Assembly: GCA_963811225.1 (NCBI GenBank)
Contig: CAWEQO010000014.1
Coordinates: 62,001-126,000, forward strand
DNA length: 64,000 nucleotides
Direction: 5' to 3'
DNA from: CAWEQO01 sp963811225
Lineage (GTDB): Bacteria > Chloroflexota > Anaerolineae > Anaerolineales > Anaerolineaceae
Shown here: positions 17,587 to 26,624 of the stretch, piece after piece
Numbering within the stretch: position 1 is the first letter of the stretch
How the letters are laid out: every line of letters begins with the position of its first letter
Notes under the pieces: model-generated
Database searches by the model: none
The model's input: the letters and a program-made list of their open reading frames with translations, nothing else
What the model was told of the DNA's origin: nothing
Program-made: the position numbers and the translations under genes

Positions 17587-18846
17587 CTAACGGTTGATTC
17601 GAACCGCTTCCCAGAAAGCCCGGTCATCACGGCTGCTGCCGTTGTTGTAGACCATCAAATAGAATTCCACATCCTTGCCATCCAGATCGTCAAGGTTGAT
17701 GCCGATGCTGGTGTAGTCGCCATCGTATTCCTCATCCCAGGTACCCAGGCTGGTGCGCTCGCTCTCGCCTTCGATGCGATACTGCACCTCGAAGGTCACG
17801 TCGCAGTCCTCGCTGTCGTTCATGCATCCGACCAGCGCTGAGAAGGTGTCGCCGGCGCGCACCCGCAGGGCCGGGTAGCGCCCCACGATCCTGCCGCTGC
17901 TGCCGCTGTTGGGGATGGTGATGATCGTGCCCTCGTCATCGTGGTAGCCGCCCTCCAGCACCGGGGAGTAGGTGCGGGTGATCGAGCCGTTGCTGAAGTC
18001 GTTGCCGGCGCTCGGGCAGGGCAAGTAGCCGTCTTCCGTGCGCCAGGTGGCGGCGCAGTAGTTGTAGACGAAGTCGCGCTTGTGCGCGTCATCCCATTCG
18101 CCGGGCTCGCTGCTGCCCGACACGTTGATCTTGACCCAGAAGGCCTGGTCTGCATAAGCCCCGTAGCCAAAGACCACTCCACTGGCGCTGCGCATCATCC
18201 ACTTGCCGGTATAGTCCCCTCCCGTGTTCGGGGAGATCATCGTAACGGACAGGTCGATGATGTCGCCCGGGCGCACGGTGGCGTTCAGGTCGGCAGCCGT
18301 GGGCGCACCCATCTGGTTGCCGCCCACGAAGAGCAGGTCGAAGTCGGACGACCAGGTGCAAGAGCCGGTGTTCTGAATCCGCCAGGTCTTGACGAAGGTC
18401 TGGTTGGGCGTGAAGGTGGCGCCATCCGGAACGGATACATCCTTCACGAAGCCCAGGCGGTAGCAGGGCAGCGGTGTGGGCGACGGCGGCATGGGCGTCA
18501 GCGACGGCACCGGTGTAAGCGAAGGGATCGGCGTCAACGTCGGGATCGGTTCGAGCGTGTTGGTCGCCGTAGCAGTCGGCGCCTCGGTGGAGGTCGGCGA
18601 TACGTCCGTGGCTGCCTGCGTATCCGCCGGGACGGCGGTATCCAGCGGCTGCGAGACCTGGGTCAACTGAGCGACCAGCGTCTCAAAGGCCGCTTGCGTG
18701 CTCATGGCGCTGATGGTTGAATAGGCAGATGTCTCCACCTGGCCGGGCTGCTCCGCTTGCGGAGTAGAGAATCCGGGCAGGCACGCCGATAAAGCCAGAA
18801 CCAGGATCGACAACAAGATCCATAGGGGTAGTGATTTGCGCAACAT
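17587..18846 (-). CDS. NBR1-Ig-domain lipoprotein
   Basis: 419 residues from ATG 18846, which follows AAAAGGAGA. The signal sequence ends in a lipobox (LSAC), so the protein is lipid-anchored outside the membrane. A Thr/Pro-rich stalk (about 60-125, TLTPIPSLTPVPSLTP) leads to an NBR1-like Ig domain with GATFTPNQTFVKTWRIQNTG and CTWSSDFDL, then a C-terminal beta domain of about 130 residues that begins near DEGTIITIPNSG. Such proteins are common in Chloroflexota and are thought to bind surface ligands. No enzyme motif. Confidence 0.8.
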   Translation of the reverse strand: MLRKSLPLWILLSILVLALSACLPGFSTPQAEQPGQVETSAYSTISAMSTQAAFETLVAQLTQVSQPLDTAVPADTQAATDVSPTSTEAPTATATNTLEPIPTLTPIPSLTPVPSLTPMPPSPTPLPCYRLGFVKDVSVPDGATFTPNQTFVKTWRIQNTGSCTWSSDFDLLFVGGNQMGAPTAADLNATVRPGDIIDLSVTMISPNTGGDYTGKWMMRSASGVVFGYGAYADQAFWVKINVSGSSEPGEWDDAHKRDFVYNYCAATWRTEDGYLPCPSAGNDFSNGSITRTYSPVLEGGYHDDEGTIITIPNSGSSGRIVGRYPALRVRAGDTFSALVGCMNDSEDCDVTFEVQYRIEGESERTSLGTWDEEYDGDYTSIGINLDDLDGKDVEFYLMVYNNGSSRDDRAFWEAVRINR

Positions 18847-19029
18847 TGGTGTTCTCCTTTTAAACACTTTAATCCTCATCTTAAAGACGTTGAGAGAATT
18901 GAAAGTGTTCCCATTTTCGGCGCGACGGCATGCGCTCTGCTGCCATTAAAAAGGAGGGGTAGAGCCTCAACCCCCTGCGAAAAGCCGTGTACGGATAAAG
19001 CGGCCCAAACTTGCAGGAATTGCACTTCT

Positions 19030-19057
19030 ATTATCGCAAACTATGCGAAAAAAGCAA
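19030..19057 (-). promoter_or_regulatory. Candidate promoter of the NBR1-Ig lipoprotein gene
   Basis: On the minus strand TTGCTT, 16-nt spacer, GATAAT. The 335-bp gap 18847-19181 otherwise holds a short G/C-rich hairpin near 18950-18975 and the dnaK terminator. Confidence 0.35.
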
Positions 19058-19133
19058 GACCCCAAGATTTCGTGCCAACTGGAATCGATTCCATTTCCAT
19101 TCAAATTCCCCACTGCAAGTCCATCCCATAAAA

Positions 19134-19161
19134 AAACTCCCCTTTTTTCAAAGGGGAGTTT
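19134..19161 (-). terminator. Intrinsic terminator of dnaK
   Basis: 12-bp perfect stem (19134-19145 with 19150-19161), GAAA tetraloop on the minus strand, followed by a run of seven T. A canonical Rho-independent terminator, unlike most palindromes of the window. Confidence 0.9.
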
Positions 19162-19181
19162 CCTCCATCAACCAGTATCTT

Positions 19182-21086
19182 TTACGCTTCGTGGAATTCG
19201 CCTTCGACGACGTCTTCGCCGCCACCTTCGCCTTCACCGCCGGGGCCTTGCGGTCCCTCTCCCTGCGGACCTTGCGGGCCGCCCTGCGGCTGCTGCACCT
19301 GCTGCATCAGCGTGTTCAGCGACTGCTGCAGCTGGTCCATCTGGCTGCGGATGTTGTTGATGTCGTCGGTGTTGAGCGCCTGGCGCAGCGAATTGATCTG
19401 GCTCTCCACCTGACCGCGCAGGTCGGCGGGCACCTGGTCGCCCAGGTCACGCAAAGCCTTTTCGGCCTGGTACGCCACCGTATCGGCGGTGTTGCGTGTC
19501 TCGGCCACCTCGCGCAGGCGCTGGTCCTCGGATTGATGCTGCTGGGCTTCTTGCACCAGCCGCTCGATCTCATTGCTGTCGAGGTTGGTCGTGGCCGTAA
19601 TCTTCACGCGCTGCTCGCGGCCGGAGGCCTTGTCTTTCGCAGACACGTTCAAAATGCCGTTAGCATCGATGTCGAAGGTCACCTCGATCTGCGGGACACC
19701 GCGCGGTGACGGCGGTATGCCCTCCAGGCGGAAGCGGCCCAGGCTCATGTTATCGCCGGCCATCTCGCGCTCACCCTGCAAAACGTGCACGTCCACTGCG
19801 GTCTGGTTATCCTCGGCCGTGGAGAACGTCTGTGTCTTGCGGGCCGGGATGGTGGTATTGCGCTCGATCAGCTTGGTCATCACGCCGCCCAGGGTCTCCA
19901 GACCCAACGAAAGCGGGGTGACGTCGAGCAGCAGCACGTCTTTGACCTGGCCGCCCAAAACGCCCGCCTGAATGGCAGCGCCAATCGCAACGACCTCGTC
20001 CGGGTTGACGCCCTTGTTGGGCTCTTTATTGGTCAGGCTGCGCACCAGCTGCTGCACCATTGGCATGCGGGTTGCGCCGCCGACCAGGATGACCTCATTG
20101 ATTTTGTCAACGGTCGTGTTGGCATCTTTGAGCGCCGCATCGAACGGGCCGCGCAGCCGCTCCACCAGCTCGGAAGACATCTGATCGAATTTCGCCCGCG
20201 TGAGCTTCAGCTGCAAGTGCTTGGGGCCGTTGGCGTCGGCGGTGATGTAGGGTAGATTGATCTCGGTCTCCATCACGCTCGACAGCTCGATCTTGGCCTT
20301 CTCGGCCGCCTCGCGCAATCGCTGCAGCGCCTGACGGTCGTTGCGCAGGTCGATGCCCTGCTCGGCCTTGAACTGGTCGGCCGCCCAGTTGACGATCTTC
20401 TCGTCCCAGTCGTCGCCGCCCAGGTGGGTGTCGCCGCTGGTCGATTTCACTTCAAAGACGCCGTCGCCCACTTCTAACACGCTGACATCGAAGGTTCCGC
20501 CGCCCAGGTCGAAGACCAGGATGGCTTCGTTGGTCTTCTTGTCCATCCCATAGGCCAGGGACGAAGCGGTCGGCTCGTTGATGATGCGCAGCACTTCCAG
20601 GCCGGCGATCTTACCGGCGTCTTTTGTGGCCTGGCGCTGGCTGTCATTGAAGTATGCCGGCACGGTGATGACCGCCTGGTTGATCGGCTCGCCTAAGTAC
20701 GCCTCGGCATCTGATTTTAATTTGGCGAGGATCATCGCAGAAATTTCCTGCGGGCTGTATTCGCGGTTCATCACCGGAACGCGCACACGCGCATCTCCGG
20801 ACGGGCCTTCCACCACCTCATAAGGGACCATCTTGCGTTCGGTCTGCACCTCATCGAAGCGGCGGCCCATAAAGCGCTTAATCGAAAAAATCGTATTCTC
20901 TGGGTTGATCACAGCCTGGCGCTTGGCAGGCTGGCCCACAATACGTTCACCATTCTTGTTGAAAGCCACTACGGAAGGCAAAAGGCGAGGGCCCTCTGCA
21001 GTCGGGATGACGACGGGCTCACCGCCTTCCATCACGGCGACAACACTATTGGTGGTACCTAAGTCAATTCCAATAATTCTCGGCAT
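19182..21086 (-). CDS. dnaK: Molecular chaperone DnaK (Hsp70)
   Basis: 634 residues, start after AAAGGAG. The ATPase domain has GIDLGTTNS, DLGGGTFDVS and VILVGGATRMP; the substrate domain starts near VTPLSLGLETLGG. The lid ends in a Gln/Gly-rich tail (PQGGPQGPQGEG) and EGEFHEA. No grpE, dnaJ or hrcA lies beside it, and no CIRCE element is seen upstream, so its heat-shock control is not evident here. Confidence 0.98.
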   Translation of the reverse strand: MPRIIGIDLGTTNSVVAVMEGGEPVVIPTAEGPRLLPSVVAFNKNGERIVGQPAKRQAVINPENTIFSIKRFMGRRFDEVQTERKMVPYEVVEGPSGDARVRVPVMNREYSPQEISAMILAKLKSDAEAYLGEPINQAVITVPAYFNDSQRQATKDAGKIAGLEVLRIINEPTASSLAYGMDKKTNEAILVFDLGGGTFDVSVLEVGDGVFEVKSTSGDTHLGGDDWDEKIVNWAADQFKAEQGIDLRNDRQALQRLREAAEKAKIELSSVMETEINLPYITADANGPKHLQLKLTRAKFDQMSSELVERLRGPFDAALKDANTTVDKINEVILVGGATRMPMVQQLVRSLTNKEPNKGVNPDEVVAIGAAIQAGVLGGQVKDVLLLDVTPLSLGLETLGGVMTKLIERNTTIPARKTQTFSTAEDNQTAVDVHVLQGEREMAGDNMSLGRFRLEGIPPSPRGVPQIEVTFDIDANGILNVSAKDKASGREQRVKITATTNLDSNEIERLVQEAQQHQSEDQRLREVAETRNTADTVAYQAEKALRDLGDQVPADLRGQVESQINSLRQALNTDDINNIRSQMDQLQQSLNTLMQQVQQPQGGPQGPQGEGPQGPGGEGEGGGEDVVEGEFHEA

Positions 21087-21291
21087 AGAAACTACTCCTT
21101 TCCCGAGGCATTTGTTGATTTAAGAGTAATAGGTTCCTGCAAGAAGGTTATTAACAAGCTATTAGAGAATTGTTTGCATCAACTCTCACCGTTTGAAGCG
21201 GGTTGGGGTGCGGGCTGGTGAGGTCCGTTTCCTCATCTCCCTATCACCAATCCGCCTTATAATTAACCCAGGTAGAAAACTGGAGACTCCC

Positions 21292-22614
21292 ATGAAACGA
21301 TATCCCCGCTGGACTTATTTATTCATCATCCTCCTCAGCCTGGCGCTGAGCTTCGGCCGCGCCGCAGCCCAGAGCGGCAGCCCTGGTGTTGTGATGTTGA
21401 ACATCGATGGGCCGATTACTCCCGTCGCCGCCGATTACCTGAACCGTGGGCTCAAGGCCGCCGAACGGCGCGACGCGGGGCTGGTGGTGCTGCAGCTGAA
21501 TACCCCCGGCGGGACGATCAGTGACATGAACAACATGATCCAGCAGATCCGCGCCAGCGACATCCCTGTGGCCGTCTACGTCGCGCCGCGCGGCGCCATG
21601 GCCGGCAGCGCCGGGACGCTGATCACCCTCGCCGGGCACGTGGCCGCCATGGCCCCCGAGACCATCATCGGCGCGGCCAGCCCGGTCGGCAGCCAGGGTG
21701 AGGACATCGGCCAGACCATGGAAACCAAAGTCAAGGAGGCGCTGAAGGCAACCGCTCGCACCCTCACCCAAGACCGGCCCGCCTCCGCTACCAAACTGGC
21801 CGAGCAGGCCATCGACCAGGCCAAAGCCGTGACGGTGGATGAGGCCCTGCAAGCCGGCCTGGTGGACTTGAAGGCCTTCGACGTGAAAGACCTGCTCGAT
21901 CAAATCGACGGGCGCACGGTTAAGCTGAGCTCCGGCGAGGAGGTGACGCTCAACACGAAAGACGCCGGCATCGTCGAGATCCCCTTCAGCTTCATCGAGC
22001 GCATCCTGCAGGCTCTGATCGATCCCAACCTGGTGTTCCTGCTGCTGGCGCTCGGCATCCAGGCCATCCTGATCGAGATGGCCAGCCCGGGCGGCTGGGT
22101 TGCCGGGTTTATCGGTGTGGTCTGCTTGCTGCTTGCGGTCTACGGCCTGGGCGTGCTGCCCGTCAACTGGTTTGGGCTGCTGTTCCTGGGGGTGGCGTTC
22201 GTGCTGTTCATCCTGGAATTGAAGACGCCTTCGCTCGGCCTGCTGACCGCGGCCGGGGTGGTGTCCTTCATCGGCGGTTCGCTGATCATGTTCAACTCGG
22301 TCGACATCGTTGGCTTCCCCAGGCTGTCGGTGCCGCTGGTGGTCGGCATGGGTCTCTTCCTGGCGGCCAGCTTCCTGGCGATTGTGACCGTGGCGATGCG
22401 CGCCCGCCGCTTGCCGGTCCTGACCGGCCGCGAAGCCCTGCCCGGGCGCACCGGCATCGCCCGCTCCGATCTGAACCCGACCGGCTCCGTCTACGCCGCC
22501 GGTGAGATGTGGCGCGCCGAGGTCGTTCCGGGTGAGGAATGCCCGCTCGAAGCAGGCGCGAAGGTCTTGATCGTCGACGTGGAAGGGCTGACGCTCAGAG
22601 TTAAGAGAGCGTAA
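21292..22614 (+). CDS. NfeD family membrane serine protease (long form)
   Basis: 440 residues. Signal peptide (about 1-27), then a ClpP/SppA-like protease domain with NTPGGTISDM and the catalytic Ser in GAMAGSAGT; the general-base Lys is probably in the helix before AEQAIDQAKAV. Four to five membrane helices follow (about 235-370) and the C-terminal NfeD OB domain ends VEGLTLRVKR. Long NfeDs cleave stomatin-type membrane proteins; the usual stomatin/slipin gene is not next to it. The last codons lie in the arm of a 36-bp palindrome. Confidence 0.9.
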   Translation: MKRYPRWTYLFIILLSLALSFGRAAAQSGSPGVVMLNIDGPITPVAADYLNRGLKAAERRDAGLVVLQLNTPGGTISDMNNMIQQIRASDIPVAVYVAPRGAMAGSAGTLITLAGHVAAMAPETIIGAASPVGSQGEDIGQTMETKVKEALKATARTLTQDRPASATKLAEQAIDQAKAVTVDEALQAGLVDLKAFDVKDLLDQIDGRTVKLSSGEEVTLNTKDAGIVEIPFSFIERILQALIDPNLVFLLLALGIQAILIEMASPGGWVAGFIGVVCLLLAVYGLGVLPVNWFGLLFLGVAFVLFILELKTPSLGLLTAAGVVSFIGGSLIMFNSVDIVGFPRLSVPLVVGMGLFLAASFLAIVTVAMRARRLPVLTGREALPGRTGIARSDLNPTGSVYAAGEMWRAEVVPGEECPLEAGAKVLIVDVEGLTLRVKRA

Positions 22615-22681
22615 AGCCTTAAAGAGAACAGGGAGTAGTCACCGGCGGTGACTACTCCCTGTTCTCTTTAAGGCTTTACGC
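22609..22681. terminator. Perfect 36-bp palindrome containing the nfeD stop codon
   Basis: Arms 22609-22644 and 22646-22681 are exact complements with one central base. The left arm contains the final Ala codon and TAA of nfeD; the minus-strand YceI gene ends 32 nt later, so it serves convergent genes. Confidence 0.75.
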
Positions 22682-22712
22682 GCTTACCTTCCCCCAAAGG
22701 GTACGTTCATTC

Positions 22713-23459
22713 TTACGGATTGACCTTCTCCAGCAGCAGGCTGGTCTCCAGCGTGATATTGTCCACCACGCTCAACACCACCGGCACGCGCGGCTGGCTC
22801 AGACCAAAGTCCTCAAAGGTGAAGCTGGTGGACGCATCCGCGTTGGCCGTGCCGTCGTTGTTCATCGTCCCGGTCACGTCCCAGGTCACCGGATGGGTCA
22901 CGCCCTTGACCGTCAAATCACCCGTCATCTGGAAGGACACCTGCTCACCCGGCTGGGGCAGCCCGTTCAGCCCGCTGATCGAGGTCGGCACGAAAACCAC
23001 CTGCGGGAACTGGGCCGTGTCCAGAAGGTTGCGGCTCACGAAACCATCCCTGCGGCTTTCGTCGCTGACCAGCGTGCTCACATCCACACTGAACTTGCTG
23101 TTCTGCGAGTCCACGCTGCCGTCCGGCAGGACCGTGATCTGCCCACTGACCGCCTCGGTCTTACCCACCGCATCGCTGGGCAAGCTCAGTTTCACCAGCT
23201 GCTCGCGCACCCGGTAGTTGGCCGTGCTTCCCGGAACCACCTGGAACGTCAGTGGGCCTGCTGTCGACTCGCCGCCCGAAGCCGGCACTTGCTGGCCGCT
23301 GGTAGGCGCCGCCGTCGGTGCAGCCAGGGTTGGGACAGCCGCCGCGGGGGCGACCGTGACGGGCGCCTGGGTCGGTGCGGCAGCGGTCGAAGCGCATGCT
23401 CCGAGGATGAAGGCGCTCAAGAGCGTCAAAATTGCATACGGAAAAAACTTTCTGTTCAT
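22713..23459 (-). CDS. YceI family lipoprotein
   Basis: 248 residues. Lipobox LGAC at about 18-21, an Ala/Pro/Thr-rich stalk to about residue 65, then a YceI lipocalin-like domain with the features YRVREQLV, SKFSVDVSTLVSDESRRDGF, FPQVVF and GDLTVKGVTHPVTWDV. YceI proteins bind polyisoprenoids or similar lipids outside the membrane. It is separated from the upstream peroxidase gene by a tandem hairpin block. Confidence 0.9.
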   Translation of the reverse strand: MNRKFFPYAILTLLSAFILGACASTAAAPTQAPVTVAPAAAVPTLAAPTAAPTSGQQVPASGGESTAGPLTFQVVPGSTANYRVREQLVKLSLPSDAVGKTEAVSGQITVLPDGSVDSQNSKFSVDVSTLVSDESRRDGFVSRNLLDTAQFPQVVFVPTSISGLNGLPQPGEQVSFQMTGDLTVKGVTHPVTWDVTGTMNNDGTANADASTSFTFEDFGLSQPRVPVVLSVVDNITLETSLLLEKVNP

Positions 23460-23581
23460 AAAACTGCCTCCAAAGACGCCAGGTTCATGATTTTACAACA
23501 CTTCCCCTACGAACAAATACGGACAATATAAACCGCAATTATAAACTACTATAGCAACCGAAAATGAATAGAAGATGAAAA

Positions 23582-23673
23582 CGGGTGCACGGAACTGTTG
23601 TCGATTCTGTTGTTGGTTTGGCCGCCGCGGCGGCCAAACCAACAACAGAATCGACAACAGTTCCGTGTACCCG
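23582..23673. repeat. 45-bp palindrome, first of a tandem pair
   Basis: Arms 23582-23626 and 23629-23673 pair at 44 of 45 positions around two central bases. Together with the next palindrome it fills most of the 339-bp gap 23460-23798 downstream of the peroxidase gene. Confidence 0.75.
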
Positions 23674-23748
23674 GTCGATCGAGCAGGAACAACAGATGTG
23701 GCGGTGATATTCCACCGCCACATCTGTTATTCCTGCTCGATCGACCGG
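23671..23748. repeat. 36-bp palindrome, second of a tandem pair
   Basis: Arms 23671-23706 and 23713-23748 pair at 35 of 36 positions (one G.U in RNA), loop ATATTC. It shares three bases with the preceding palindrome. A third, imperfect G/C-rich stem (about 23749-23782) follows up to the peroxidase stop. Confidence 0.75.
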
Positions 23749-23798
23749 GGCAGGGGACCGTTGAGCGGCCCCCTGCCGAGCGGTCGGCGAATCGTCTT

Positions 23799-25022
23799 TT
23801 ACTCGTCAGAAAGCGTCTTCAAGAACGTCACCAGCCAGGCCTCTTGCGTCTGGTTCAGGCCCAGATTGCCCAGCTCGCTGGTGTTAACCGTCGCTGCGAC
23901 TTCCGGCGCGGGCCAGTCTTCCACGTCGCGAGTGTTGTAGAAGTGCACGATCTCATCCAGCGACTTGAAGTAGCCGTTATGCCCATAGGCCTTCACAAAG
24001 GACGGGTCGGGCCGCTTATCCACGTTGCGCAGGGTGGGCACTTTGAACTTGCCCATCTCGGCTTCGTAGATTTCGGAGTCATACCCGGCGCCCATCAAGA
24101 ACCCACCCAGGCCCGGATCTGCCCAATTGGGATCTGCAATTGTGGCCGGGTTCTCTGGGTTCTTGGGGATACCCAGGTTGTCGTAGGTGAAGTCGGTGAA
24201 CAGCGGGTAACCGGCCGAGCCTTCGTCCAGGGTGTGGCAGGCCGAGCACTGGCCCTGCGTGTTGTAGACGGCCAGCCCGCGCAGCTCGTCGTTGTTCAGC
24301 CCCAACTGTTTGTACTTTTCCCAGTTCACCATGGAGATGGCGGTCACGTCCATGTTTTTCTCTTTGGCCGTGTCCCAGAAGCTGTCGAACTTGGAGGTGA
24401 ACTTCGATACCTCAGTTGACCGCTCGTAACTGGCGATCGACCGGGCGATGTTGTTGTACGCGTTAGTGACCTTTTTCTCGCTGTTGCAGTTGAGCTTGCC
24501 CCACACACTCTCATACATATTGGCGTAGCTCGACGCCGCCACCTTCATGCACAGCGCCTGCGCATCGGGCAGGGCCTGCTCCATTGGATTCAAGAACGGC
24601 CCCTTGGCTTGCTCGGCCACTGGATCTCCCAGCGTCCAGCCGGTGGCGCGCCCGTCCCAGAACATACCGCCTACCCAGGTGCCTTCCTCGTCCATATACA
24701 AAACGGGGCTGTCGCCCGCATAAGCTGCACTGGGCGGCTTGCGATTGCCAAAGTTGCCGGCGATTGAGCCCTCGTACACCGATCCGTGGAGGTTTATCAT
24801 AGCGTCCGGCCCGGTAAATCCGACCCCTGGTCCGTGGCAAGCTGCACAGGCTTCATTGTCATTCAGCGACAGGTTCTGATCGAAGAACAGCGCTTTGCCA
24901 AGCGCCTGCTCTTGTGTCAGCGCCTGGGCTTGTGCATGGGCCTGCGTTACAAACCCCAGCGCAAGCAGCAGTCCTCCGAGCATGAATGCCGTAATAGCGA
25001 TCCATTTAATTTTCATTTCCAT
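23799..25022 (-). CDS. Diheme cytochrome c peroxidase / MauG family protein
   Basis: 407 residues with a signal peptide (about 1-30, ending AHA). Two heme sites: CAACH in NEACAACHGPGVGFTGP and CSACH in TQGQCSACHTLDEG. RGLAVYNTQGQCSACH and KVPTLRNVDKRPDPSFVKAYGHNG are hallmark blocks of the CcpA/MauG family, and LDEIVHFYNTRD closes it. Periplasm-facing; members reduce hydrogen peroxide or oxidise protein substrates. Residues that separate the two are not clear here. Confidence 0.9.
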   Translation of the reverse strand: MEMKIKWIAITAFMLGGLLLALGFVTQAHAQAQALTQEQALGKALFFDQNLSLNDNEACAACHGPGVGFTGPDAMINLHGSVYEGSIAGNFGNRKPPSAAYAGDSPVLYMDEEGTWVGGMFWDGRATGWTLGDPVAEQAKGPFLNPMEQALPDAQALCMKVAASSYANMYESVWGKLNCNSEKKVTNAYNNIARSIASYERSTEVSKFTSKFDSFWDTAKEKNMDVTAISMVNWEKYKQLGLNNDELRGLAVYNTQGQCSACHTLDEGSAGYPLFTDFTYDNLGIPKNPENPATIADPNWADPGLGGFLMGAGYDSEIYEAEMGKFKVPTLRNVDKRPDPSFVKAYGHNGYFKSLDEIVHFYNTRDVEDWPAPEVAATVNTSELGNLGLNQTQEAWLVTFLKTLSDE

Positions 25023-25292
25023 CCTCCCACTATCTAATCGTCAAAGGGATTCCTGCGTGAGCAGTATCCAAAGGCAAATCAGTGACCATGGAAATTCGTG
25101 CAAGCAGACTTCTTGCGCCTCCTTTCGTAAAAAAAGAGGGTGTTGTGTTATCAGATAAGCATGGGAAGCAGCCGTATCGCTGAGATCAGGCTGAACGCGC
25201 GACCATTAATAAGACAGGTGAACAACGGATAAAGAACGACGCCTGCCCAGGAAATGCCCCGTGGTCTGAGCAGTTGTGAGTCACCTATCATT

Positions 25293-25321
25293 ATTATGGT
25301 AAAAAAAAGTGGTGTTGTCAA
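25293..25321 (-). promoter_or_regulatory. Strong promoter reading toward the peroxidase gene
   Basis: On the minus strand TTGACA, 17-nt spacer rich in T, CATAAT. It implies a leader of about 265 nt before the peroxidase ATG at 25022. Confidence 0.55.
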
Positions 25322-25543
25322 GTATATTGTTTGCCAATCCAATATTTTCACATCTATTTTGAAATTGTCCCTTGCCTGTGCCACACTCTGCAGCATAATC
25401 GGTTTCGGTAGCGCCCGGAATCTCAATAATCGTTTAGAGCAATCGAGGCACGGCTTGCGTAAAGAGGGACCTTTTCTTCATTATTTTGTGGAACGATTCC
25501 TCTCAATGGGAACCGTTTACTACTCTCTGCTCTCTTTCTCATT

Positions 25544-25549
25544 TATAAT
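25544..25549 (+). promoter_or_regulatory. -10 element of selD, leaderless arrangement
   Basis: TATAAT ends 7 nt before the selD ATG and no Shine-Dalgarno sequence is present, so transcription would start at or next to the ATG. A clear -35 is not seen. Confidence 0.4.
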
Positions 25550-25556
25550 ATCCCCC

Positions 25557-26624
25557 ATGAGCAACCCTGAACTCGCCCCCTCCGGCAAACATATTCGCCT
25601 GACCAGCCTGTCCAGCTGCGCGGGCTGAGCGTCTAAGCTAAGCGCCGAAGCGCTGGCGCAGGTTCTGCGCCCGGTCGAAAACATCTTCAAAGCCCAGGAC
25701 TATCCCGACCTGCTGGTCGGCATGGACGCGCCCGACGACGCCGCGGTCTGGCGTCTCGACGATCATCGCGCCCTGGTGGTCACCACCGACTTCTTCACCC
25801 CAGTGGTCGATGACCCATACGACTACGGCGCCATCGCGGCGGCCAACAGCCTGTCGGACGTGTACGCCATGGGCGGGAAGCCCTTCCTGGCGCTCAATGT
25901 GGCAGCTCTGCCGCCCGACCTGCCCTACGACTTCACTGCCGAGATCGTACGCGGCGGCGCCGAAAAGGCCTACGAGGCCGGGGTGGCGGTGGTCGGCGGG
26001 CACACCGTCCAAGACAAGGAGCCCAAGTTCGGCCTGGTGGCGATTGGCTTCGTCGACCCCGACAACATGCTCACCAAGGGCCGCGCCCGCCCCGGCGACC
26101 GGCTGGTGATCACCAAACCGCTCGGCTTCGGCGTCACCACCACCGCCCTCAAGCAGCAGAAGGCTGACCCGGTCGACGTGGCCGAGGTGGTCGCCTGGAT
26201 GAAACGGCTCAATCGTGAAGCTGCAATCCTGGCGAACGAGTTCCGCCTGCAGGCCGGCACCGACATCACCGGCTTCAGCCTGCTCGGTCATGGCTGGGAA
26301 GCCGCCGCTGCCAGCGGTGTCGGCTTCCGGCTGGTCTTCAGCCAGATCCCCTTCGTCTCCGGCGCGCGCAAGTATGGCGATCTGTGGACCTTCCCCGGCG
26401 GCGCGGCCGACAACAGCCTGTATTTCAAATCGCACGTGCGCTTCGAGCCCAACATCGACGAGACCTCGCAGATGCTGCTGTTCGACCCGCAGACCAGCGG
26501 CGGCCTCCTGCTGGCTGTCCCGCCCGGAAAGCTTGCCGACTTCCAGGCCCGCGCCCAGGAGCTCGATCAGCCCGTCTGGGAAATCGGCGATGTGGTAGAA
26601 GGCGACACGATTCAGGTTGTGTAG
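25557..26624 (+). CDS. selD: Selenide, water dikinase with in-frame UGA (selenocysteine at residue 24)
   Basis: 355 residues if TGA at 25626-25628 is read as selenocysteine. It makes selenophosphate from selenide and ATP. Codons before the TGA give HIRLTSLSSCAG and those after, in the same frame with no indel, ASKLSAEALAQVLRPV. This aligns as CAG-U-ASK with the GAGCGCK loop of Escherichia coli SelD, placing UGA exactly on the catalytic Cys17, with Lys27 as the next active-site residue. The rest is complete: DDAAVW, DFFTPVVDDPYDYGAIAAAN, GGHTVQD and TDITGFSLLGHG. A small hairpin follows the UGA. Many SelDs are selenoproteins themselves. No selA, selB or tRNA-Sec gene is in the window. It is not a frameshift, unlike the other breaks in this contig. 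Confidence 0.88.
25641..25654 (+). promoter_or_regulatory. Candidate bacterial SECIS hairpin
   Basis: AGCGC-CGAA-GCGCT, a perfect 5-bp stem with tetraloop starting 12 nt after the UGA, inside the coding region. Bacterial SECIS elements sit a short way downstream of the UGA; an alternative longer stem (GCGCC with GGCGC) uses the same bases. Confidence 0.4.

Larger units (their letters stand above)
25023..25556. other. Gene-free AT-rich stretch upstream of peroxidase and selD
   Basis: 534 bp without a convincing gene. A 91-codon open frame (25151-25426, minus) has no ribosome site or recognisable domain and I treat it as chance. The stretch contains the peroxidase promoter at 25293-25321 and the selD -10 element at 25544-25549. 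About 270 nt would be transcribed as leader of the peroxidase message; no known riboswitch was recognised in it. Confidence 0.5.

Noticed and set aside
21087..21291. CIRCE operator for dnaK
   Set aside because: No TTAGCACTC-N9-GAGTGCTAA-like inverted repeat is present upstream of the start.
25151..25426. 91-codon minus-strand open frame upstream of the peroxidase
   Set aside because: No ribosome site or family, and the peroxidase promoter at 25293-25321 lies inside it.
25254..25628. selD start fragment read as a pseudogene ending at TGA
   Set aside because: The frame is unchanged after the TGA, the protein continues with conserved SelD residues, and the TGA falls on the known Cys/Sec position.
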